This document shows positions 43,935 to 53,667 of a stretch of DNA of 64,000 bases, piece after piece. The notes under the pieces were generated by a model that had not been told where the DNA came from, made no database searches, and worked only from the letters and a program-made list of their open reading frames with translations. The first letter of the stretch is position 1, and every line of letters starts with the position of its first letter. The translations under genes and the position numbers were made by a program. Source of the DNA: Plantago ovata (lineage: Eukaryota > Streptophyta > Magnoliopsida > Lamiales > Plantaginaceae); NCBI GenBank assembly GCA_028274465.1, contig CM051457.1, forward strand, positions 101,803,982 through 101,867,981. The letters run 5' to 3'.

Positions 43935-44329
43935 CTTTGGTGGATCTACATCCTATGTGTTCGAACCGTGGTAAACTTTTTGTAGTTGGCATATCGATGC
44001 AGTCATTAGAGCATGGATCTAACGTGCAATTCGGGCAGTCTATTCACTTCGAGATTCAAAGTAGGATGCAAAGTTTTGTGCCCGTGGTTCCTATGTCAAG
44101 TTCTCAGTTGTGGGCGGCCCAGCGTATGGTTTTTTATCCCGGTGGGGTAAAGCTTATCACTTCATTGTTGCTTTTCATGTTGCAGCACCTTTTGTCCATG
44201 GTTTTTGTCAGATTGGTATTTGACCCAGGCGGCACGGCGCACCGGCAAAGTCATTCTTCTCCAGGTTCATGTTGTTATGCGACTGTTCCTCTCTTACACG
44301 TATCTAACTCGAGGACGAGTTACTTTTAA
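43931..44329 (+). CDS. Unknown 132-residue frame at the 3' end of the non-autonomous gypsy
   Basis: No recognised domain is present. The end (LLHVSNSRTSYF, stop, then gtgtgggagaat) resembles the Ser/Arg-rich end of gypsy polyproteins just before a polypurine tract. It may therefore be the degraded C-terminus of a former pol. It overlaps the preceding ORF by 4 bases. Confidence 0.35.
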   Translation: MTLVDLHPMCSNRGKLFVVGISMQSLEHGSNVQFGQSIHFEIQSRMQSFVPVVPMSSSQLWAAQRMVFYPGGVKLITSLLLFMLQHLLSMVFVRLVFDPGGTAHRQSHSSPGSCCYATVPLLHVSNSRTSYF

Positions 44330-44344
44330 AGTGTGGGAGAATAA

Positions 44345-44646
44345 TGGAAGACGGGAATAGTCCAAACCCATTGGGCTTATTTATTATTGTCTTATGTTAC
44401 TATTTTGTTTGGTTGGGGTTTTAGCTTAACTTGTTAGGTTTTCGATTATATTTAAAGAGTCGTTTAGTCTAGGTTTTATTATTATTCTAGTTTATCAGAA
44501 AACAGACAATTGTCGTTGCCGTCTTGAAGCGTTGCTTCGTTTTGATGGCTTCTTTGCCATGTACTAGTGGATTCTAGTAGTTTATGTCTTGCAATTTTAC
44601 AGTGTTAGAGTTGTTTTTATCTTTTATGCTTCCGTGTACTCTATCA
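44345..44646 (+). repeat. 3' LTR of the non-autonomous gypsy
   Basis: It matches 34336-34648. It ends ACTCTATCA, followed by tctttt and then the ccatga duplication. Confidence 0.85.
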
Positions 44647-44652
44647 TCTTTT

Positions 44653-44776
44653 CCATGATAAGGGGTTCTGGAAGTGCTAGCACCCGGTGAGTCTTTTGGC
44701 ATGCCATTAAACTTCATGAGCTGCTGCAACTGTTGCTTGATATTCATGAGGGAAAGGATTAGGTTTAGCTTGATAT
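44653..44776 (-). pseudogene. Host copia gag-to-protease linker fragment
   Basis: A short block of host copia between two insertions. The minus strand gives QQLQQLMKFNGMP and PYHGKDD, a Gln-rich linker typical between the zinc knuckle and the protease in copia. It joins 34335 on one side and 47071 on the other. Confidence 0.65.
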
Positions 44777-47070
44777 TGTGAGGACTTAGATGCAATTAGG
44801 TTTGACCAAGGTTGACTGACTGTGAGCTAATTTAAGAGAGTTTCGACTTCTGAGAAGTGCTATGTTAATGTTCTTAAACTGGTGGGGTTTAAATGTGGTT
44901 TATGTTTTTGAAAAGGACTTTTATGCAATTACTGTTTTGAGGGTAAATTAGTAATTTCACAATCTCTGGAGTAAACTGTTAAACTGAGTTTCTTTTTAGG
45001 ACTGTTCTAAAGTTTATAGAAACTGTAGTACTGTTTTACAAATTACTGTGAGAGTATTTTGGTAATTATGAAATCTGGTTTTCAAAAATGTTTTCTTAAA
45101 GCTAGTAAAGTTACTAGTTCTTGTCTTGGTGAAGTTGAGTAATTATTACCCTCTAGCTTAGTTGGTTAAGGGTGGTGTGACTAACATAGAGGTCCTGAGT
45201 TCAAGCCCCTCCCTCACCACCTCTCCATCGATCTTTTATTTTCATCCATTCAGCTTTTGTTCGACTTCTAGTTAGTAACTAGATACTTCATGTTTAGGTG
45301 CTCCGTTCGCTAGCCATTAGTTCGCTGTGCGTTGTGGACCTTTGCTCGCAAGCTTAAGGTGAGTGTTCACCCCAAACTATTTATTTGTGAAAAACTGGAA
45401 GGCTCTGTGATAAGCATGTCTATATGTATATATTATAATCTGTATGCCTCCGCAACTGTATGTGGTCCTAAGTATGACTATTTTCTGCTTCAATCTTTAA
45501 GATTGTATTATGTTTTTGTGCTAACTCTTCTGCAGGATTGTTCTCGACTTTTCGAGCTCTGTTTCTGTTGTTGTTTGTTCTGCTATGTCTGTTCTGTCTG
45601 TTTCTGTTTGGCCGGTCGATTAGGTTATGATTAGGTAGACTTGGGTAGTGTGGACTATCGGGTTTACTTGGTTATTTCCTAGTCTATTCCCTTCTAGACA
45701 CGAGACAGAAGTCGCTGAGGTCTATTAGGGTCGTAGGATCTGTTTCCCCAAAGTACACGGGGCTCTATCTGTCTGGAGTTGTATATCCTCTGGAGGGAGT
45801 CACAAGGGCAATCTTTGGAGTAGGAGCAATAAGGCGGGCTGCACCAAAGAAATCTGTTATGTTATCTGTCTGTTCTGTTATTTGTCTCTTCTGTTCTGTT
45901 ATATGTCCCTATATTTTGTCTTATGTGTTATGATTTCCTTTAAACTGTTAATCTTTTGTTTGTTAAAAATTTGAACCTCACTGAGATCCTTTATCTCACG
46001 CTCTCTTTGTTTTTAAAAATTTCCTTCCTTCCAGATTCAAATGAAGGCGAGCAAGAGTAGGCATCCAGCGACTGAGTGAAGGACTGGGGCATTCGTTGGG
46101 ATTTTATGTTTTAAAATAAGAAGAAAAACTATTTATATTCTTCACTATCCGTTACTTCCTTTTGAAACTTTTCTAGTTACCGTTGGATAGTTTTTGAATC
46201 TGTACGCGTCGTGGCGCCAAAGTCTGTTTTTGCATTTATTGTTGACTGTTACCTTTGAATTATTTCAAATATTTTATTTTCCAAGAAAAATATTTTATTT
46301 TAAAAACCGATATTGTTACAGTAACATTGTATCAAATCCCTTGTATTTTGATTATTATATTTGTATGGATTATTCATATGAATTGTGTATGTTTAGCATG
46401 ATTATGAGTAGGTAAATCTGTTGTGTTGGTGGTGCAATGTGGGTGCAAACATGACATGAAATTCACTATGCTTCTTGTATGAGGTTTTGATTCGATTTTG
46501 CTGCATATTATCTTAAGTTTATCGTAGTTGACAATAAGATATCTTGCTGCATATTATCATACTCCTTCACTATGCATATGAGTATGTGACAAACTCTCGG
46601 TCGATTAAGGCTATGGTAAATGATTCGAGTATGCAGCATGCTAGATAAATAGTGGAGTGACACCACTTCTAAAGTATTGATAGGAACCTTTCAAGAAGTG
46701 TGTCTTAAATCTGTCTAGATGGTTTACATTGTAATACTTGTTGAAGGCTATACGCGCTGAACTTACAAGCATATGTGTGTTTCATTACATGTTTGACCCC
46801 GTTGTTACCACCAACCCTTTCATCTATTGTTTACAAAACTCGTTCAAGTTGCTTCCTTGTCTCGTTTGTGTTTAAGTTTACAAACTTGTTTCCAAACTCT
46901 TTTCAAAACTGATTCGTTGACCGAATTACTAGCAAGAAACCAACAAAGCCACGCTAGGTCCCGAGAGAACGACACTCGGGGACAACTTACCATTACACTA
47001 AGTGTTGTGTAGTGTTGAGTGTTCTTTGGCTTAAAACAAACAAATATTAATTTTGATTCTAACGACATCA
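44777..47070. mobile_element. 2.3 kb solo-LTR-like insertion in the host copia
   Basis: TGTGAGGACTTAG...AACGACATCA is flanked by the exact duplication gatat (44772-44776, 47071-47075), and the host copia frame closes when it is removed. There is no coding sequence. The middle (45970-46090: ctcactgagatcc, ttccttccagattc) looks like a chromovirus-type long LTR. The last 200 bp (gaacgacactcgggg, cttaccattacac, gtgttgtgtagt) instead resemble the end of the Athila-like LTR at 54790-54920. It may be a solo LTR or a recombinant. Confidence 0.6.
45150..45232 (+). repeat. tRNA-like segment inside the 2.3 kb insert
   Basis: cctctagcttagttggttaa (A-box-like) and gtcctgagttcaagcccc (B-box-like) lie at tRNA spacing. 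No duplication or complete tRNA arms were seen. It is a candidate SINE head. Confidence 0.4.
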
Positions 47071-47229
47071 GATATGAGCCAACTGAGCTTGCTGGACATT
47101 ACTCTGAGAGCCCTGTGGCATGGAACCAGAAGTAACTTGATAGGAACCAGATGGTGGAGCTGAACCAGAGACATGAAATGACTCATGTGGAGGGGCATAT
47201 GACTAATGATGTGATGAACCATGCAGATT

Positions 47230-48175
47230 TCAGAAATTGGTAATTGGCTTCTTTGTGAACTTGAAATCTTCAGGGAAGCCAATTAACCTATAGCATCTAT
47301 CAATAGTGTGACCAGGATTGCCACAATTGTCACACCTCTTGGTTGATCTATCAACTTTCCTTTTGGTTTGTACAACAAAAGTAGCACTCTCAATCAGATT
47401 ATTACCCAGTTCAGGAGCCAAAGCATGATTCCTTGCAGCTCTTTGCTTTTCATCAGTAGAGATGATTTGAAAAGCCATATCCAGAGTTAGGAAAGTCAGC
47501 CCTAACAATAATATGCCCTCTCACTGGATCAAATTATGGATTTAGTCCCATGAGAAACAGGAAAAACCTAATCCATTTTCATGAGTTTGACAGTCTTCTC
47601 AATAGCTCCACATGTACATTTCCCACAAACAAAAGCAGGTAGAGGTTTATACATCAGTAATTCCTCCCTCATACCTTTGAAATTAGAGAAATAATCAGCT
47701 GCACACATTGATCCTTGACACATATGTCAAGCTGTAACGTATAAATCTTGATATTATCAGGTTTAGAATACCTCACTTCCATTTTATCCCATACATCCTT
47801 GGCAGAATTGCAATGAATGATAGTGGACTTGATCTCATGTGTGACTGAGTTGTGGATCCAAGTAAGAACCAGATGGTTACATCGTAACCAAGCAACATAC
47901 AGTTTATCACCAAGCTCAGGAGCCTTAATAGAACCATCTACGAAGCCTGTTTTGTTTTTCAGAGACAGACTATGCAAAAAATCACGTTTCCAGCCTAAGT
48001 AATTAGGTCCTTTCAGCAAATACTTGGTGGCACCAGAGGTTGCATTATCATTAGGAGCATAATAGTATGGACTGTTATAAGTCATTAGGATTCTCCTCTT
48101 TCAGTTTAGACTGATCATCAGTATCCTTTTCATTCATAGCAATAACATTGTCATCCTTGTCATTTGTCATTTCTA
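47230..48175 (-). pseudogene. Host copia gag with zinc knuckle
   Basis: The minus-strand frame 47669-48085 has KYLLKGPNYLGWKRDFLHSL, VAWLRCNHLVLTWIHNSV and AKDVWDKMEVRY, the typical copia gag N-terminal half. A probable earlier start (MTNDKDDN, at about 48173) is out of frame by a shift near 48090. After frameshifts the frame 47230-47508 carries the zinc knuckle CDNCGNPGHTIDRC. Gag packages the element RNA. It is not translatable as one protein here. Confidence 0.8.
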
Positions 48176-48862
48176 CAAACAGCTTGTGTGCACACAAATA
48201 AAGGATGAACATAGAAATGTAGCAGAACTGAAATCAAGCCTAAATCGAAGCAATCGATTAACCACAAGTGAAATTGAGCTATTACCAGCAATAGAAAACT
48301 CAAGTCAAAGAAAACACGAAGCTCAGAGAGGCAATGAATCGCAAAAGCACGAAGGAACAAAGTTAAAGAGCACAAAATCACAAACACCAATAGAACGAAG
48401 CAAAGCGAGTGAAACAAATGATGAATCGAGCAGAGACTAGAGCAAATGAGATGAAGCAATAGATGTGGAAGTGATGAAGTAACCTTTGAGCTGGAAATCG
48501 AGTGAAATGAGTCACTGGAGAACAAAATATAACCGCCGGAGAACAAAAGAAACCACCAGAGTCAAGTTGACAAGTTTATCAACAAAATGTTTATGTGATG
48601 CTGAAAGAATGTAGGATCGATATAACTTGCTTTAGATACAAATTACCAGCCAGTCGGTCCAAGATTGACTACGTGGTTTAGTGAACACCTATGTCAACCT
48701 CTACAGGTATTGACAGCAACCTGCAGATTAACAAACATAGATAATATATAGAAGTTAAAGCACATCGGAATATAAATAAGAACCTGTGTTTGAAACTTTT
48801 CAAGCACCTTAGTAAGCTTGCTTGATGCCCATTCAAGGCAGAAAATCAACTAAGAAAGATCT
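48176..48862. other. Host copia 5' untranslated region
   Basis: Between the 5' LTR end (48863) and gag I see only non-coding DNA. No perfect initiator-Met primer site directly abuts the LTR. Confidence 0.4.
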
Positions 48863-49440
48863 TGTTGGTACAACGCTGTATACTCTCAATATCTATCCTA
48901 GTAAAACAACACTAGTCACCTAAGATGATATAGAATACCCTTCTATCTATTCTATCTTCAATACGATGTTAGAGAAGTCTAGAATATAAACTAGTGTAAA
49001 AGACACGTAAACTAAAACAGTAAAAGAACCTAAACTCTCTGTAAAACTGATTGCTCTTCGTCTATGTTGTGTAGTTTCTGTGTAGTCGACCCTTCTGTAT
49101 ATATAGTAGTGAAAAGCCTTGTCGAACACCATCAGGAAACACGTCTGATGAATCTGGACAGAATTTGGAATTAGTCTTCTATTAGGAATCAACTTCTTCT
49201 TCAATAACTCCTTTTCCTATCAAGACTTGATTTCCTTTTTTAGTTCTTCTTTGAATAAGTCTCTCCCTTCTTATAATCTGACAATTCCCACGTTCTAATA
49301 AACTTCCTGCACAAGTAAAACAACTACACAGCTGTGGAACAGTTAGTGTTAGAATAGGTAAAACCAAATAAATCGGCAAAGTGCTCTGTTTCCAGAATCT
49401 AGGGGTTGAGTGAACCTATAGGTGAATCCCTATGTCAACA
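48863..49440 (-). repeat. 5' LTR of the host copia
   Basis: On the minus strand it runs TGTTGACATAGGG...GTACCAACA, with matching TGTTG/CAACA ends and a tatatata promoter block near 49095-49105. The partner LTR is lost, so the call rests on ends, promoter and position upstream of gag. Confidence 0.6.
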
Positions 49441-49648
49441 CCCTTGAAACAGTTACGGATGCCATAGTCTTCTAAGGTCAATATTAAAGAATTGAGAAAA
49501 CTGCTCCTTTCTTCTCTTCTTATGATATGTTGTTCTGTATCTGTCTCTTCTTCTGTGTGTGATATTCTTCTACTTGCTTCTTTCCTGGAAAGGGAGTCTC
49601 AACTATAAAATTCACATCCTTCTTGTGTTTCTGAATGAATCTCCCTCC

Positions 49649-51156
49649 TTAACACTGTATCGGAATAGCCTTGAGGGGTACAACTTTGACTACTGCGATG
49701 CCAAATTTGTCGTCCAAGTCGAGCCGGTCTGGTGTCATTCCTTCCTCATGTTTCCAATCAAAGCCATGAATGAGTGTTGCCAACATGAGGTGCACCAACC
49801 TGTGAGCTATTGGCAACCCCGGGCATATCCTTCTCCCGGAACTGAAAGGGGTGAGTTCGAAATAATTTCCCAACTAGTCCATTTTCATATGCAAGAAGCG
49901 TTCCGGCTCGGACATTTCAGGATTAAGCCATACAGAAGGACTCCTACCAATTGCCCAGACATTAACCAAGACCTGTGAATTCTTGGGGATCACATACCCA
50001 TCGATTTCAATATCGACTTCAGCTTGGCGAGGTACTAATAACGGGGCCGGAGGATAGCATCTGAGTGTTTCTTTTACGACTGCTTGCAGGTATGCGAGCC
50101 TGGGAATATGGTCTTCTTCAACTTGATTCTTTCCCCCGACGATAGATAGAAGTTCTTGTTTCACCTTTGACATCTTCTCTGGATTTCGAATTAGCTCTGT
50201 CATTGTCCATTCAACTGTAGCTGCACTAGTTTCCGTTCCTGCTATAAATACGTCCTGACAGAAATTAAACATACATACAAGTAGCACTTTAAACAAACAG
50301 ACAATTCTTAGAGTGATCAGAATCATTTGCAAACATGTACGTACCGCACATAGATATTTGATGCGATCAGAGCTCAACTCTAATTCAATTCCTCCGTCGA
50401 GGAGTACTTGAAGCAAATCATTTTTGTTACCAGATAGGCCATCCTGTGATTGCAATCTCTGGTTTATGAGATCCTCAGTGGCAGCAAGAAGTTTCCCGTA
50501 ACAGATCCTTGATTTTGTGCTGGATTCGTTGGGGGTCGATCATCTTGAGAATTGGAAAGAAGTCGGCAAAATTAAGCTTCCCGGAAATTTCCAACATCTC
50601 TCGAATTATTCCCTTAAACCCTATAGCAAAACCTGAATCAAAGTTACCCAAATCGATGGAGAAGAGCATGCCCGAGGTGTTATTTAGCGCTGTCACGAAT
50701 GCAGCCTCGCTAATGTCAACAGCTTTGCTTGTGAGGGAACATGCACGCACATAATCATGTAGTTTATCCAGCTTCTCCTTCCTTAGGCCTCGGGTTGAAT
50801 GTACCCGAGGTGTCAGAAACAGCTGGTCTGTAAGTATCTTCCGAAGTTTTCTCCTCTCATCTGCAACTTGCAAGAATAACATGGAATCAGGAAGCACTTC
50901 TCCTGCAGCAGGAAGTGTTCTGGAATCGAAAGAAAGGTCGTGTTTATGTAGTATTTGTTTGGCCATGTCAGGGGAGGATACCACCACGGTCCTTAAGGTG
51001 CCGAGCTTGAGGAACATGTCAGGGGTGAATGTTGCCTATGATGGGTAAAGGTTTAGGGCCTGGAGGATATTGATGGAGTTTGGTTTATCTCTTGTACAAC
51101 AAGAGAAGCCATGAAAGAAGAAGAAAACACAGTTATTAGAACAGAAACTAAATCCA
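49649..51156 (-). pseudogene. Cytochrome P450, CYP76-like pseudogene, two exons
   Basis: Exon 1 is about 51156-50345 and exon 2 is 50254-49649, with a 90-bp GT-AG intron. The family uses heme and P450 reductase at the ER to hydroxylate small molecules; CYP76 members often act on terpenoids. Seen: N-terminal hydrophobic start MDLVSVLITVF, proline hinge PPGPKPLPIIGN, SPDMAKQIL, oxygen-binding AGTETSAATVEW, KETLRCYPP (ExxR), PERF, and heme loop PFSSGRRICPG. Lesions: a frameshift and stop before the hinge (near 51080-51110), a stop and loss of about 20 residues after GNIHP (near 51018), a frameshift near 50500, and a TAG at 49874-49876 between PERF and the heme loop. It is convergent with the terpene synthase. 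Confidence 0.85.
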
Positions 51157-51225
51157 TAATATCGACCTAAGGTGATCTTTAATCTATTGATTGATGGTTA
51201 CAAATGATCCACCATGCATGAGACA

Positions 51226-51238
51226 CAATATATATAGT
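51226..51238 (-). promoter_or_regulatory. TATA box of the P450 pseudogene
   Basis: The minus strand reads actatatatattg about 70-80 bp upstream of the ATG (51156). It is a plausible core promoter, but TA runs are common in this DNA. Confidence 0.4.
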
Positions 51239-51239
51239 A

Positions 51240-51622
51240 GTGAATTGTAACTACTAGTTACTATCTAAAAATAAAATAAGAAAAAAAAAAGCTAAATAAT
51301 TAAAATTTTTTGGATATTTGAATGCAACACGCAAAATAAGAAATTCGATCAATTTATCTTAATATGAATATAAATTTGATCTATAATTTGTGTAGGGTTA
51401 GGATTATAGCTAGTATTTCTAGTATGGGAGAATTTCTTTTTTTTTTGTAACTTTTGGTATATTTTAAAAAAGAACTGTTGTTTTCCAAAAATCTCTATAT
51501 GAATAGATTATCAATGTAATAATTTGGACACTAATCAATCGAGAGCCATCCATCACATTTCGTGCACTGTTACTGGGTCACACACATCTCATGTGCAAGT
51601 ATTAACTCACATGAATCATTTC
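51240..51622. other. AT-rich stretch without a recognised feature
   Basis: No ORF, repeat ends or RNA gene were identified. Confidence 0.5.
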
Positions 51623-51963
51623 TCTTACAATATCCCACGTCACTTGTGAGAGCTATAATTAGCACATGTATAAGTTGGATAACCTTATAACATTAACAAG
51701 ACCTTTTAAGATGTTATTGGCCCAACTTCAATATGGTATCAGAGCCAAGGTTGATGATGGGTGCCTCAGTCGATGCTAATTTCGGCTTGCCCAATGATGG
51801 CATTTATGATTCCACGTGTAGAGCCGACTAACCGCGGCCTACTCGTGAGGGGGCGTGTTAGAATATCCCACCTCACTTGTGAGAGCTATAATTAGCACAT
51901 ATATAAGTTGGATAGCCTTATCACCTTAACAAGGCCTTTTAAGGTGTTATTGGTCCAACTTCA
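51623..51963 (+). mobile_element. TRIM, 341 bp with 108-bp LTRs
   Basis: LTRs at 51623-51730 and 51856-51963 are equal in length and differ at few positions (both contain cacttgtgagagctataatt). The primer site tggtatcagagcc (initiator Met) is at 51734-51746, and the polypurine tract gtgagggggcg abuts the 3' LTR. Interior is 125 bp. Flanks aatcatttc / aataatttc are similar, but no standard 5-bp duplication is clear. Confidence 0.75.
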
Positions 51964-52028
51964 AATAATTTCCTTTGAAATCCTCAAAAAGACCTTGTAC
52001 CAATTGAGAGTAGGTGCATGTCTTCTTA

Positions 52029-52916
52029 GACCATTTGCATTGGTGCCATGCCATGGCATGGTGCACTATTTTGCCTCCATGACGCGGCATCGTGGCTTGT
52101 TTATGCATTGGTTGCCACGATGCCGCGACATGGTGGCCTTTTTTTTTTTTAAATGATATTATGATAATATGAACTAAAATTAACACAAAATATATTTAAT
52201 AGTTTATTTGAAATAACTTACATCGAATTTAAACACATAACACAGAATCATACTCATTATACAACGAGTTTACATCAAATTTAAAACACAAAATCTAACG
52301 GATTGAGATGCAACAACCACACAAAACACAAACATAAAATGCATGAAACTTAAAACAAATACGACACACGATTGATGAAGCTCGCACAGTCAATCACTAA
52401 CACCTCCAGATATGTTCCATCAGTTCTGAAGTTAGTCGTTCATGCGTACAACTCTTTCTCATATTACTTCATATATGCAAGAGTTTCACGAGTGTAAAGC
52501 TGACCGTTAAACTCCATCTCACCGGACAAAAAAATTGAGGGTTAAGGGGGTTTGGATGTTAAGAGTGTATTTTGAGTTTAATTAAGAGAGAAATGGGGGC
52601 TGGAGATGGGGTGCTCCAAACATAGCCGAGATTGGTCTCTATTTATAGATCTCAAAAAAATAGAGTCGTTGGTGATTTTTATTTATTTTTGCATTTTTAT
52701 TTTTCGAGTTATAGCCGTTTTTGTCCGTTGAGGGAAAAGTAAATAAAGATAAAAAAAAAAGGACCATTCAGGGGCTGCCAAGTGGCAGCCCCATTAATCT
52801 TTCTGAGACGACGCGGTATTGAACTCGCTTCCGATGCGCGCGGCACGATGTCGCGGCGTCTTCACGCCGGCAGCCCATGCCGTGCCTCCATGCCGTCCAA
52901 TGCAGGTGGTCTGTAA
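52029..52916. mobile_element. TIR element, 0.9 kb, superfamily uncertain
   Basis: The left end AGACCATTTGCATTGG and the right end (reverse complement AGACCACCTGCATTGG) are inverted. Inner GC-rich blocks with 'ccatgccatggcatgg' and 'gccgcgacatgg' (left) and 'cacgatgtcgcgg' (right) add to the inversion. The AT-rich interior has no convincing ORF. No matching target duplication was found. Confidence 0.5.
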
Positions 52917-52998
52917 TTTATTTTCAACCGCTCTTAATTGGATGGAGCCATTTGTAATTTATGTCATACAAGGAAGAGAAAGAAAAAATGGAAATTTC

Positions 52999-53219
52999 CA
53001 AAAATTACCCCCACTGCTGCACCTAATTACGAATTTTCTCCTGCTAGTTCTACAATTACATCTAACTCCATTTTACCAAAAAATGTTGACCAATTTATAA
53101 CATTAAGATTTTATTCTCACCCCAAACATGCCCTTACCAACATTATTCTTTTACATTTTTCTTTTTTCATTTACCTTTTCCTTTTTTCTAGATTTTCTTT
53201 TTCTTTTTTTATTTAACAC
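52999..53219. repeat. Truncated member of the AGCTCC Mutator-like family
   Basis: aaaaattacccccactgctg, then repeated ctacaattacatctaactcc, 'caccccaaacatgccc' and a ttttctttttc tract match the subterminal layout of elements C and D in order. The palindrome array and right end are missing. Confidence 0.4.
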
Positions 53220-53667
53220 CTTCTTCTTTAAGAGTCAGGTAGAATAGGAGAGTGTTGTCTTTTAGGGAACCCTCCTTCGTTTGATGAGAGCCAGTATTGG
53301 TTCGACCTCTCTTGAGGGAAAGTCTCACTTGGTGAACAGTAGTAAGTCCTCAGTTTCATAGGCACGGGGCAACCATTTGTATTTTAATATGCATCATTAC
53401 GTCGTCATTGACTAGGTCCAGGTAGAGAATGTTACGAGAGACTCCCTTGTTTAACAAAGTGCATATGTGAATGTGTATAGGTTCAATCGAGACATTCTTC
53501 AACCTACCATGTTATGATTTGTATGGTCTTTTTTCATAAGCATTTGGTAGATACAATCGATTAGTTCTTCTTATTGTTTGACATGAGACTCCTCTTTGTG
53601 CTGCATGTAGGTTGCATATAGTCTAGCTAGTTGCTTGAGGACAAGAAAAGGTTCGGTTTGGGGAGTT
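53220..53667 (+). mobile_element. 3' non-coding end of an Athila-like element copy
   Basis: The last part reads ctagttgcttgaggacaag...ggttcggtttggggagt and runs into the LTR at 53668. This is the polypurine-tract/LTR junction expected at the 3' end of such an element. No coding sequence is present. Confidence 0.5.

Larger units (their letters stand above)
34336..44652 (+). mobile_element. Short non-autonomous gypsy element, itself split by a LARD
   Basis: LTRs are 34336-34648 and 44345-44646. The element is flanked by ccatga (34330-34335 and 44653-44658). The right copy lies 6 bases beyond the CA end of the LTR, so the extra tctttt is unexplained. After the 5' LTR, tggtattcagag resembles an initiator-Met primer site. 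gtgtgggagaat before the 3' LTR is the polypurine tract. Without the LARD it is only about 2.5 kb. It codes for a protease-like protein and two unknown frames but has no reverse transcriptase or integrase. Confidence 0.8.
28075..49440 (-). mobile_element. Old copia element hosting the nest (3' end truncated)
   Basis: Its own sequence survives in four blocks on the minus strand: 47071-49440, 44653-44776, 33510-34335 and 28075-28590. Each junction is an insertion site with a target duplication, and the protein reads through when the inserts are skipped. 5' LTR, gag, zinc knuckle, protease and integrase are present. Reverse transcriptase, RNase H and the 3' LTR are missing past about 28075, next to the terpene synthase 3' end. 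It carries several frameshifts and at least one stop in the integrase. Confidence 0.8.

Noticed and set aside
52029..52916. A protein-coding gene near 52.2-52.9 kb
   Set aside because: Only short frames exist between clear inverted termini, and TATA-like words are common in this AT-rich DNA.
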